Shown: positions 21,747 to 28,108 of the stretch, piece after piece
Position numbering within the stretch: the first letter of the stretch is position 1
How the letters are laid out: every line of letters starts with the position of its first letter
Assembly (NCBI GenBank): GCA_937930165.1
Contig: CALGVL010000026.1
Coordinates: 1-28,108 of the forward strand
DNA from: an uncultured Acetobacteraceae bacterium
Lineage (GTDB): Bacteria; Pseudomonadota; Alphaproteobacteria; Acetobacterales; Acetobacteraceae
Direction: 5' to 3'
DNA: 28,108 nucleotides
Made by a program: the position numbers and the translations under genes
The notes under the pieces: model-generated
Database searches by the model: none
Told to the model about the DNA's origin: nothing
The model's input: the letters and a program-made list of their open reading frames with translations, nothing else

Positions 21747-22199
21747 ATGCCACCTACCCTCCCGATCCACGAACCCGCCTGGCTGCGCGAGTTCAAGGCC
21801 TTCCTCATGCGCGGCAGCGTAGTGGACCTGGCCATCGGCATCGTTGTCGGTGCCGCATTCACCACCGTCGTGACCTCTCTGGTCGAGGACATCATCAACC
21901 CGTTCATCGGCCTCCTGGTCGGTGGCATGGACTTCTCCAACCTCTTCATCGTGCTGAGCGGCGAGCGCCGCGCCTCGCTGGAGGCGACACGCGAGGGCGG
22001 CGCGGCGGTGATCGGCATTGGCAAATTCATCAACACGATCATCAAGTTCCTGATCGTGTCCTTCGCCATCTTCTGGGTGGTGAAGGTGCTGGCGCGGCTC
22101 CGGCTGGACCAGATCGGCAAGGCGCCGCCCGTCGCGACCCCGACCGAGAAGCTGCTGGCCGAGATCCGCGACGAACTGCGGGCGCAGCGCGCCTCCTGA
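21747..22199 (+). CDS. mscL: Large-conductance mechanosensitive channel MscL
   Basis: This 150-residue protein is close to the usual MscL length. The N-terminal helix and first membrane helix are very typical: EFKAFLMRGSVVDLAIGIVV, GAAFTTVVTSLVEDIINPFIG. The periplasmic loop is short. The second helix is FINTIIKFLIVSFAIFWVVK, and the C-terminal cytoplasmic helix includes PTEKLLAEIRDELRAQ. It forms a homopentameric inner-membrane pore that opens on membrane tension and releases solutes during osmotic downshock. GGAGG is 5 bases before the ATG, inside CGAAGGAGGCACTGC. It is divergent from the lipoprotein gene, and its end lies 12 bp from the end of the convergent CBS-BON gene. A stretch after residue 75 (GERRASLEATREGG) is the usual variable loop. 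Confidence 0.97.
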   Translation: MPPTLPIHEPAWLREFKAFLMRGSVVDLAIGIVVGAAFTTVVTSLVEDIINPFIGLLVGGMDFSNLFIVLSGERRASLEATREGGAAVIGIGKFINTIIKFLIVSFAIFWVVKVLARLRLDQIGKAPPVATPTEKLLAEIRDELRAQRAS

Positions 22200-22211
22200 C
22201 CCGCCCTCGGC

Positions 22212-22886
22212 TCAGAACAGGCGGGAGAGCCGCGCCTCGGTGATGCGATCCTGCACCTCCTTGACCCCCGGCACGTCGGCGGCGATGGCGGCCAGCCCCG
22301 CGCGCACCGCCGGCGAATGGCAGAAGCCGTAGAAGGTCACCACCCCGTTCCGCACCGTGAAGGTGACATAGGGTGCATCCGCCCAAGGCAGGCGCGCCAT
22401 CTCCGCCTGCAGCGCGGCGCGGATCGCCCCGTCCGAGGTATCGGCGGCCGGCGCCAGCAGCGCCCGCAGCAGGTCGGCGCGTGAGATGATGCCGACCAGT
22501 GTTCTGTCCTGCACCACCGGCAGCCGGTGGATGCGATGCTCCTCGATCAGATGCGCGGCGTGCTCCGCGCTCATGGTCTCGTGCGCCGTGATCAGGTTGC
22601 GCGTCATGATGTCCTGCGCGGTCGCGCCATGCGCACGGGCATAGTCCTGCGCTGCGCGATCACGGTCGTAGAACAGGCGGCGGAGCAGCCCGCCTTCCGG
22701 CGCGTCGCTGGCGGACAGCCGTCGGATCAGGTCGGCTTCGGAGACGATACCAAGCAGCGTCCGCGTCGGATCCGTCACCGGCACCCCGGAGATCCCCCGG
22801 TCCGCGAGGAGCCGGGCCACCGCCAGGACCGGCATGTCCGGTGGGACCGAGATCACCTGGCGGGTCATGATGTCGCCGACCTTCAT
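22212..22886 (-). CDS. CBS-CBS-BON domain protein
   Basis: This 224-residue cytoplasmic protein has CBS1 at about 3-62 (VGDIMTRQVISVPPDMPVL to LGIVSEADLIRRL). A linker follows (LFYDRDRAAQDYARAHG), then CBS2 at about 90-148 (DIMTRNLITAHETMSAEHAA to LVGIISRADLLRAL). A C-terminal BON domain covers about 157-220 (IRAALQAEMARLPW, VRNGVVTFYGFCHS, VPGVKEVQDRI). CBS pairs bind adenosyl ligands, and BON domains bind membrane or phospholipid. This architecture is common in alphaproteobacteria and is probably a stress or energy-state sensor; the target is unknown. ATG 22886 was chosen because GGAGG is 5 bases upstream; the GTG five codons earlier contains that ribosome site in its reading frame. It converges tightly on mscL. 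Confidence 0.91.
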   Translation of the reverse strand: MKVGDIMTRQVISVPPDMPVLAVARLLADRGISGVPVTDPTRTLLGIVSEADLIRRLSASDAPEGGLLRRLFYDRDRAAQDYARAHGATAQDIMTRNLITAHETMSAEHAAHLIEEHRIHRLPVVQDRTLVGIISRADLLRALLAPAADTSDGAIRAALQAEMARLPWADAPYVTFTVRNGVVTFYGFCHSPAVRAGLAAIAADVPGVKEVQDRITEARLSRLF

Positions 22887-23059
22887 TCTCGCCTCCTGCA
22901 CACTCTGCTCTGGCTGCCACTACAGGCTGCCCTTGAAGGCGCATTGCGGCCGCTCAACTCGGCGGGAAGCCGGCCCGGCGCCGCTGTCCCCGGCCGGGGC
23001 GGGATCCCGCCAAACCGCCTCCGCATCGAGGAGGCTGGAATGTATGTAAATGCCTGCCG

Positions 23060-24241
23060 CTATATATCGGTCTGACGAGATGCCGAACGGCACATGGCAT
23101 TCAGGCGGTGGGCCCACTGCAAAGCCGATGCTGAAATGGTTTGCGGGTAGAAGGTAACGGTTGCGAGCTCCTCGGAATTCTTGCTCCACCTCGATTTGTA
23201 ATCAGGGAATTCATGGCCGAAGTCGATCGCTTTGACCCCGCGCTTGATCGAATCCTCGAGCAGCATTGCAAGGTGGGCAGTGCCGGGGCTTAGCTTGTGA
23301 TAGGCCGGATCGAAGCCGAGCTTCGCGATGGTCGTGTACGGCCATCGGGCGGCTCCCCAGACGAAGGATATGGGCTCGGAGTTCAGGTAGAGCACCGACA
23401 GGTCCAACTCGCCCCGGCTTGCAAGCCGGTGAGAGACATCCCAAACGAAATCGACCACCGGCTCGTCACTGATCGCAATGCCGGAGGTCGCGTTGCCCTG
23501 CCAGCTCTTGCGGCTGACGGCCAGCGCATCCTCGATCAGCCGGTCCACTGCTGCGCGGTCGTAAGCAACGCCCAATCCAAGCCTTGCCAGGCGAGTCTTG
23601 CCCGCCTTCCGGACCCCTTTGATTGTCTGTGCGATTTTCTTCTTCCGGACGGGCGATAACGTCTCGCTGTAGCGCGCCCAGGAGTCAGGGAGTTCTATGA
23701 TGACACTTCTGCCCTCGGTCGCTTTGTCGATCCTGAAGCCCGTTGCCGGCGAGGCAAGGAGGGGGGATTCCGACGGAACAATGTCCAGCCTGGCAGACAG
23801 GACGTTTTCCTCCTGCGCGAAGAGATGCGAGAGGACGGCATCCAGTATGGGCAGCTTGCGCGCCTCAGGAACGATTATGGCTGTCTTGCGGACTGCGAAG
23901 TACAATGGAAAGTGGAGAAACGAGTACGCTGTGATCTTCCGCCTGGTATAAGGAAGTGAAAGCTCCTTCTTCCCCACGGCGAAGGGGAGGATCGCGATGG
24001 AGCGGCCCTCCTTGCGGACGACGCAGATCCTGAGATCCTCCTCCTTCAGGATCTTCAGGGCAAGGCAGTAGAACCAGTCGAAGGAAGCATACGGACATGC
24101 GTCGCGGTCTTCGCGATAGCATCTCTCCCATTCCGCCTGGAGGCATTCGAGCTCCCGGATGGTGCGGATGGTTTGAATATCGAGGGGCGAAGCGTCAGTA
24201 ACGCCAGAGTTTTTATCTGGAACAGAAAATATTCTGTTCAT
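23060..24241 (-). CDS. GNAT acetyltransferase, CelD/BcsL type (Acetyltransf_6)
   Basis: This 393-residue protein has the two-lobe GNAT layout of the CelD/BcsL family. An N-terminal part includes LECLQAEWERCYREDRDACPYASFDWFY, followed by RSIAILPFAVG. The C-terminal lobe has LSPVRKKKIAQTIKG, LSVLYLNSEPISFVWGAA, GFDPAYHKLSPGTAHLAMLLE and KAIDFGHEFPDYKSRWSKN. The last of these is the family's usual 'dFgrGdepYKrrw' motif in altered form. Such enzymes modify polysaccharides or are encoded near exopolysaccharide genes; none is adjacent here. Base composition is clearly lower in GC than the neighbours, and the upstream DNA is AT-rich, suggesting transfer. The ribosome site is poor. A perfect 8-bp inverted repeat covers the start codon region. 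The short gene-free gaps on both sides are consistent with an inserted single-gene unit. Confidence 0.82.
   Translation of the reverse strand: MNRIFSVPDKNSGVTDASPLDIQTIRTIRELECLQAEWERCYREDRDACPYASFDWFYCLALKILKEEDLRICVVRKEGRSIAILPFAVGKKELSLPYTRRKITAYSFLHFPLYFAVRKTAIIVPEARKLPILDAVLSHLFAQEENVLSARLDIVPSESPLLASPATGFRIDKATEGRSVIIELPDSWARYSETLSPVRKKKIAQTIKGVRKAGKTRLARLGLGVAYDRAAVDRLIEDALAVSRKSWQGNATSGIAISDEPVVDFVWDVSHRLASRGELDLSVLYLNSEPISFVWGAARWPYTTIAKLGFDPAYHKLSPGTAHLAMLLEDSIKRGVKAIDFGHEFPDYKSRWSKNSEELATVTFYPQTISASALQWAHRLNAMCRSASRQTDI
24220..24239. promoter_or_regulatory. Perfect inverted repeat at the acetyltransferase start codon
   Basis: GAACAGAA (24220-24227) and TTCTGTTC (24232-24239) are exact inverted copies around AATA. 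The repeat starts at the G of the ATG and covers codons 1-7. In the mRNA it can fold into an 8-bp hairpin that would mask initiation; in DNA it could be an operator. Codons in this AT-rich region make a chance palindrome more likely than in the GC-rich remainder. Confidence 0.45.
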
Positions 24242-24533
24242 TCAATCGTGATCCATCCCAATGTGAAATAAGAATACGATATGAAATTAGAGACGGAATC
24301 ATCATTGACATGAACAAAAAGAAGGGCTTCTTGCTGCGGGGGAGGCTGCCCGGTTCACATGAATTTGTGATGATATTCCTGCCTCCGGTCGGTCCTCATC
24401 AAGGGAAGCCAAGTGCTTTATTTCGGAGACCTCCGGCAGGCACTCATCTGAGCTTACCGTCGGTTCGCGCGTCAGGGGCGGTCGGGTTGGGCGGGCGGGG
24501 CTCTTTCCCCAGCCTGCAAGCAGGCGGCTGTTT
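24242..24533. other. Gene-free AT-rich to GC-rich transition upstream of the acetyltransferase
   Basis: This 292-bp stretch has no supportable gene. A 76-codon frame beginning MNKKKGFLL on the + strand and a 106-codon frame on the other strand lack ribosome sites and family features. The part next to the acetyltransferase is only about one-third GC (26 of 80 bases at 24241-24320 by my count), while the part nearer the antiporter returns to high GC. The acetyltransferase promoter must be here. TTGACA occurs at 24305-24310 on the + strand but has no matching -10 and points away from that gene. No direct repeats or transposase remnants were seen at the edges. Confidence 0.55.
24512..24525 (-). 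terminator. Hairpin directly after the antiporter stop codon
   Basis: GCCTGC-aa-GCAGGC is a perfect 14-bp palindrome starting 8 bases after the antiporter stop. The flanking CAGCC/GGCTG is also complementary, giving alternative pairings, and a second small hairpin (GGGG/CCCC) follows. There is no T tract in the antiporter direction, so it is only terminator-like. Confidence 0.35.
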
Positions 24534-26183
24534 CTACTGAAACTGCCATAACTGCCCCGCGGCCGCCTGCCGCCGTCGGCGGCGTGCCTCCTGTCGCTCC
24601 GCTTCGGTGCGCTCGTCACCAAGCACCTGGCGGATGCGCAGTTCCTCCAGATCCAGTTCCAGCTCCAGCCTGGCCAGCACTTCCTGGCGCAACCGGCCCT
24701 GGCGCCGTAATTCCATGAGCCGCGCCCGGCCAGCTTCCAGCGCCAGCAGACGCAGGCGCCGCCGCGCGGTGCGCTCCGCCGTCACTGCGCCTCCGCTGCC
24801 GATGGTGCGGTGCAGGTGCTGGGCACGGCCGCGGAATTCGGACACCAGATCGGCAGCGATGGCACCCTCCAGCGGGTCGTCCAGCCGGCGCTCGATTTCC
24901 TGCAACGCAGCCTGGGCGATGGCCTGCCGCGCCTCTGCCTCCTCCGGTTCGAAGCTGCCGTCAGGTGGCGGCTCCTCCATCTTCAGGCGGCGGATCAGCC
25001 ATTCCAGGCTGGTGCCTTGCAGCACCAGCGTTGCCAGGATGGCCGTGAAGGCCAGGAAGACGATCAGGTCGCGGTCCGGGAAGTCGGAGGGCAAGGCCAG
25101 GGCCGCAGCCAGGCTCACCACCCCGCGCATCCCTGCCCAGGAGATGACTGCCGCCATGCGCCAGGGCGGCGCCGGGTTCCGCTGGCGCAACGCAGGCACC
25201 AGGCGCGGCAGACCGGCCGCGGCGAAGACCCAGAGGAAGCGGGAGAGAATGAGGATCGTCGCCATCGTCAGGGCGAGGCCACCCAGCACCGTCCAGGGCC
25301 AATCCTGTAGTTGCCTCAGGATCTGGTTGAGCTGCAATCCAATCAGGATGAAGACCAGGCTGTTCAGGATGAATTCCACGAATTGCCACACCGACCGCAT
25401 CGCCAGCCGGGTGCGGGAATCAAGCAGGCGGTGTGATGCCTGGCCGAGCACGAATCCGGTGGTGACCACCGCGATCACGCCAGAGAGGTGCAGCGTCTCC
25501 GCGGCGAGGAAGCTGGCATAGCAGGCGAGGAAGCTCAGCGCCGTCTCCAGCTGGGTGTCCTCCAGCCGGGCGGAAATCCAGGCGCTGGCGCGCCCGGCGA
25601 CCCAACCGATCACCACTCCGCCCGCCGCCGGCAGCAGGAGGGTCCACACCCCCTGCCAGAGCGTGACCGCTGCCGTGCCTGCCGCCGCCACCGCGAAGCG
25701 GTAGAGCACAAGGGCGGAGGCATCGTTCACCAGGCTCTCGCCTTCCAGCACTGTCACCAATTGGCGCGGCAGGCGCAGGCGCTGCAGCACCGCGGCCGCA
25801 GCCACCGCGTCCGGCGGCGCGACGATGGCGCCGAAGGCAAGCGCCGCCACCCAGGGCAGGTCCGGCAGCAGCAGCTTCGCCGCCGCGCCCATGCAGAGTG
25901 CGGTGAAGACGACGCAGCCCACCGCCAGCAGCAGGATCTCACGCAGGTTGACGCGGAAGCTGCGCCAGTCGGTGCGGTAGGCGCTGCTCTGCAGCAGGGG
26001 CGGTAGGAAGAAGGCCAGCGCCAGTTCCGGGTCCAGCCGCACTTCCGGCAGGCCGGGGAAGAAGGCCAGCGCCATGCCGCCCAGGACCAGAATCACGGCA
26101 TAGGGCAGGCGCAATTCGCGGGCGAGCAGGGCGAAGCCGATGCAGGCGGCGATGAGCATAAGGGTGGCATCGACGACGGACAT
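24534..26183 (-). CDS. Na+/H+ antiporter, CPA1 (NhaP/YjcE) family
   Basis: This 549-residue protein has a membrane domain of about 395 residues with 12 or so helices and a long soluble tail. Ion-binding motifs of CPA1 are present: AIVAPPDAVAA with D125, and GESLVNDASALVLYRFAV with the N153-D154 pair expected for electroneutral exchange. SWAGMRGVVSLAAALALP at 348-365 holds the conserved arginine, R353. It exchanges Na+ (or K+) for protons across the inner membrane for pH and salt balance. The tail (about 400-549) is extremely rich in Arg, Glu, Leu and Gln and is probably helical or coiled coil (RLELELDLEELRIRQVLGDE), a likely regulatory segment as in YjcE-type proteins. The ribosome site is weak. 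It is a monocistronic-looking gene, 38 bp behind the monooxygenase on the same strand. Confidence 0.93.
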   Translation of the reverse strand: MSVVDATLMLIAACIGFALLARELRLPYAVILVLGGMALAFFPGLPEVRLDPELALAFFLPPLLQSSAYRTDWRSFRVNLREILLLAVGCVVFTALCMGAAAKLLLPDLPWVAALAFGAIVAPPDAVAAAAVLQRLRLPRQLVTVLEGESLVNDASALVLYRFAVAAAGTAAVTLWQGVWTLLLPAAGGVVIGWVAGRASAWISARLEDTQLETALSFLACYASFLAAETLHLSGVIAVVTTGFVLGQASHRLLDSRTRLAMRSVWQFVEFILNSLVFILIGLQLNQILRQLQDWPWTVLGGLALTMATILILSRFLWVFAAAGLPRLVPALRQRNPAPPWRMAAVISWAGMRGVVSLAAALALPSDFPDRDLIVFLAFTAILATLVLQGTSLEWLIRRLKMEEPPPDGSFEPEEAEARQAIAQAALQEIERRLDDPLEGAIAADLVSEFRGRAQHLHRTIGSGGAVTAERTARRRLRLLALEAGRARLMELRRQGRLRQEVLARLELELDLEELRIRQVLGDERTEAERQEARRRRRQAAAGQLWQFQ

Positions 26184-26221
26184 CGCGGGTCCCTACCTAG
26201 CCGGCCCGGCAGGGGAGGAGG

Positions 26222-26548
26222 CTAACCGGTTGCCTGCCGCTGCACGGTCTGGATCGCCTCGAACCCCTCGAATTCGGGATGGCCGAGATAGAGCGGCCGG
26301 TTCTGCCCGGCATCCCGGTGCGCCAGGCGGAAGGCCTCGGACCGGGTCCATGCCTCGAAATCCGCCCGGCTGCGCCAGATGGTGTGGGAGGCGTAGAGGG
26401 TGTGGTCTTCCCGTGCCGGGCCGCGCAGCAGGTGGAATTCGACGAAGCCGGGCACCTCCCGCAGATGCGTGTCGCGGGAGGTCCAGACTCGCTCGAATTC
26501 CTGCTCCGATCCAGGGGCGACCCGGAAGCGGTTCATGGCGATGAACAT
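26222..26548 (-). CDS. Antibiotic biosynthesis monooxygenase domain protein, probable heme-degrading (HmoA/IsdG-like)
   Basis: This 108-residue protein has the ABM dimeric ferredoxin-like fold: FIAMNRFRVAPGSEQEFERVW, then HLREVPGFVEFHLLRG, then TLYASHTIWRSRADFEAWTRSEAFRLAH. The catalytic residues of IsdG-type heme monooxygenases (Asn, Trp and the heme-ligand His) are all present as N6, W67 and H77, in nearly the same numbering as S. aureus IsdG (N7, W67, H77). That supports oxidative heme opening and iron release in the cytoplasm, although no heme uptake genes are nearby. ATG 26548 was chosen because GGGAGGG lies about 8 bases upstream; the longer frame upstream has no such support. It is followed closely by the antiporter gene on the same strand. 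Another ABM enzyme role, such as quinol oxidation, is possible but less likely. Confidence 0.82.
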   Translation of the reverse strand: MFIAMNRFRVAPGSEQEFERVWTSRDTHLREVPGFVEFHLLRGPAREDHTLYASHTIWRSRADFEAWTRSEAFRLAHRDAGQNRPLYLGHPEFEGFEAIQTVQRQATG

Positions 26549-26704
26549 ATGGCTGGCCCTCCCGCGAATGGCTGTGCGCTGCCCGGATATGGGGGCGGCG
26601 CAGCAGCCGGACAGGGCGGGGCGGCGCTTGCCGGTTGGCGGCATGGTTCCCGCGCCGCCGTGAGCGACCTGCGGGCCATGCGGCCCTGCGGTCATCGGGG
26701 CTGC

Positions 26705-27463
26705 TCAGTGGCTGAATCGCCGCGTGCCGCCATCCACATGGATCACCTGGCCGGTGATGTAGCGGGCGCGCGGGGAGGCGAGGAAGGCGACCAGCACGGC
26801 CAGGTCCTCCGGCTCCCCGATATAGCCGACCGGCACCTCCCTCTCGGCCCAGGCGCGGCGCTCCTCCTCGGTGCGCAGGACGCGGGCGTCGATCTGCTCG
26901 GAGCGGAGGCGGCCGGGGGCGACGCAGTTCACCGTAATGCCGTCCCGCCCCAGCTGCCGCGACAGCGCCTTGGCCCAGATATGGACGGCGCCGTTCGGGG
27001 CATTGGCCGGGTTGATGTTGTGCGGCTCGTCCTGCCCGGTCAGGTTGATGATCCGGCCGAAGCCCTGCGCCTGCATGGCAGGGACCAGCGCATGGGTGAT
27101 GCGGCGGGCGGCGGTGAAATTCAGCAGCATCGCCTCCTCCCACACCGCCTCCTCGCCCAGCTCGCCGGGCGGCTGGGGGCGGCTGCCGCCGGCATTGTTC
27201 ACCAGCACGTCGCAGCGGCCGAAGCGGGTGAGCACCGCATCGCGGATCCGCTCCGCCGCGCCCGGGGCGGTGACATCCTCCATGATCACCAGCGGATCGG
27301 CGCCCGCCGGCAGTTCGGCGGCCAGCGCCTCCAGCAGGGGGCGGCGGCGGGCGAGGATTGCCATGCGGCAGCCCTCCGCCGCCAGGGCCAGGGCGATGCC
27401 CCGGCCAAGCCCGGCCGAGGCTCCGGTCACCAGCGCGACCTTGCCGGTAAGCCGCAGATCCAT
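26705..27463 (-). CDS. Short-chain dehydrogenase/reductase family protein lacking the usual Ser and Tyr
   Basis: This 252-residue protein is a classical-length SDR. The NAD(P)-binding motif TGASAGLG is at 13-20, NNAG is at 89-92 and the structural Asn is N115. GRIINLTG follows at 136-143. The C-terminal phrase YITGQVIHVDGGTRRF is typical of the SDR end. The active site is unusual: the YxxxK motif reads HIWAK (H161, K165), and the serine position has T142-G143 in a longer loop, so the normal Ser-Tyr pair is absent. It might be a catalytically altered reductase, an isomerase or a binding protein. GGAGG is 5 bases before the ATG. It sits between the terminator of tctA and the monooxygenase, all on the same strand; partner and substrate are unknown. 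Confidence 0.88.
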   Translation of the reverse strand: MDLRLTGKVALVTGASAGLGRGIALALAAEGCRMAILARRRPLLEALAAELPAGADPLVIMEDVTAPGAAERIRDAVLTRFGRCDVLVNNAGGSRPQPPGELGEEAVWEEAMLLNFTAARRITHALVPAMQAQGFGRIINLTGQDEPHNINPANAPNGAVHIWAKALSRQLGRDGITVNCVAPGRLRSEQIDARVLRTEEERRAWAEREVPVGYIGEPEDLAVLVAFLASPRARYITGQVIHVDGGTRRFSH

Positions 27464-27514
27464 TCCCGCCTCCTCCGCATCTGTCCGGCCGGCAAGCCTG
27501 CGGCGGAGCGGCGC

Positions 27515-27551
27515 AAAAGAAAAGCCGCCCCGGGTCGCCCCGGAGCGGCTT
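27515..27551 (-). terminator. Strong intrinsic terminator after tctA
   Basis: On the reverse strand AAGCCGCTCCGGG pairs with CCCGGGGCGGCTT (13 positions, one mismatch) around a 4-base loop and is followed by TTTTCTTTT. It begins 22 bases after the tctA stop codon, so it should end that message and insulate the SDR gene. This is the clearest Rho-independent terminator in the window. Confidence 0.88.
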
Positions 27552-27572
27552 CGTCTGTGGGATGGCGGCGGG

Positions 27573-28108
27573 TCAGCCGGCCATCGCCGCCTCCTTGCCC
27601 TTGCGGAGGTTCGGCAGGGCCATCGCCCCCAGCGCGACCGCCGCGATCGCCAGCATGGAGGCGCTGATCGGCCGCTCGATGAAGACCATCGGGTCGCCGC
27701 GCGAGAGCAGCATGGCGCGGCGCAGATGCTCCTCCATCATCGGGCCGAGCACGAAGCCGATCAGCAGCGGCGCCGGCTCCATCTTCAGCTTGCTGAACAT
27801 GTAGCCGATCACTGCGAAGACGATCGTCGTATAGACGTCGAAGACGTTGTTGTTCGTGCTGTAGGCGCCGATGCAGCAGAAGACCAGGATCGCCGGGTAG
27901 AGGAACTTGTAGGGCACCTGCAGCAGCTTCACCCACATGCCGATCATCGGCAGGTTGATGACCAGCAGCATGACGTTGCCGATCCACATGGAGGCGATGA
28001 GGCCCCAGAACAGGTCCGGCTGCGCCTCCACCATGCGGGGGCCCGGCTGGATGCCCTGGATGATCAGCGCGCCCACCATCAGCGCCATCACCGCGTTGGA
28101 CGGGATGC
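27573..28108 (-). CDS. tctA: Tripartite tricarboxylate transporter large permease TctA, C-terminal part
   Basis: The gene runs off the right edge; 177 complete C-terminal codons are visible, ending at TGA 27573. The first visible residues IPSNAVMALMVGALIIQGIQ, then PGP, are a hallmark of TctA, with the conserved 'GIPSNAVMALL.GAL.IHGIQPGP' region. Several membrane helices follow: LFWGLIASMWIGNVMLLVIN, FLYPAILVFCCIGAYS, VFDVYTTIVFAVIGYMFSKL, and APLLIGFVLGPMMEEHLRRA. It forms the major permease of the tripartite tricarboxylate transport system that receives ligand from a Bug/TctC receptor. No receptor or TctB small subunit is directly next to its 3' end, so they may lie upstream outside the window, or one of the six receptors here may use it. 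A strong terminator follows. Confidence 0.95.
   Translation of the reverse strand, partial: IPSNAVMALMVGALIIQGIQPGPRMVEAQPDLFWGLIASMWIGNVMLLVINLPMIGMWVKLLQVPYKFLYPAILVFCCIGAYSTNNNVFDVYTTIVFAVIGYMFSKLKMEPAPLLIGFVLGPMMEEHLRRAMLLSRGDPMVFIERPISASMLAIAAVALGAMALPNLRKGKEAAMAG

Noticed and set aside
24310..24540. 76-codon forward frame starting MNKKKGFLL
   Set aside because: No ribosome site, no recognisable domain, proline- and glycine-rich tail, and it runs into the antiporter stop region.
1..28108. CRISPR array, tRNA or rRNA genes, insertion sequences, prophage or toxin-antitoxin genes
   Set aside because: No regularly spaced repeats, cloverleaf-like sequences, rRNA motifs, transposase domains or terminal repeats were seen on either strand.

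Overview
The window is very GC-rich DNA from a bacterium. The dense coding, codon use and unusually many Bug/TctC-type periplasmic receptors suggest an environmental alphaproteobacterium, most likely of the Acetobacteraceae (Roseomonas-like). That placement is inference from gene content and composition, since no rRNA or other phylogenetic marker is present. No tRNA, rRNA, CRISPR array, phage gene or transposase was seen.

Left part (1-11 kb). The 3' end of an ABC importer ATPase is followed by a Bug receptor gene (tctC-1) that converges, with a 14-bp overlap, on an amino-acid-type ABC substrate-binding protein. Divergent from that is a forward run of quinone oxidoreductase, EamA exporter and alpha/beta hydrolase. 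Converging on it is a probable reverse operon of M20 metallopeptidase, LctP-like permease, Bug receptor (tctC-2) and an AlkA-type DNA glycosylase whose start codon overlaps the receptor's stop. A TauD/TfdA-like protein lies divergent from the peptidase; it appears to lack the distal iron-binding histidine.

Middle part (11-15.5 kb). Four Bug receptor genes lie head to tail on the reverse strand. Three are packed with 7- and 10-bp gaps, and the last of these three carries a single-base frameshift inside its signal peptide. With the two receptors further left, the window has six Bug genes but only a fragment of one TctA permease, at the right edge, and no TctB.

Right part (15.5-28.1 kb). In order: an NdvA-type exporter; a small CBS-pair protein behind three stem-loops; a complete DctP-DctQ-DctM TRAP operon preceded by a near-perfect inverted repeat; a peptidoglycan-binding lipoprotein; MscL; a CBS-CBS-BON protein; a compositionally foreign CelD/BcsL-type acetyltransferase with AT-rich upstream DNA; a CPA1 Na+/H+ antiporter; an IsdG/HmoA-type monooxygenase; a short-chain dehydrogenase relative lacking the usual catalytic Ser and Tyr; and, behind a strong intrinsic terminator, the 3' part of tctA.

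The common theme is scavenging of organic acids and amino acids (ABC, TTT/Bug, TRAP and LctP-like transport), with envelope and osmotic functions in the middle right. The most unusual features are the tandem Bug array with its frameshifted member, the two enzymes with missing catalytic residues, the low-GC acetyltransferase segment with a palindrome on its start codon, and the operator-like repeat before the TRAP operon. I did not find a clear multi-gene system of a new kind.
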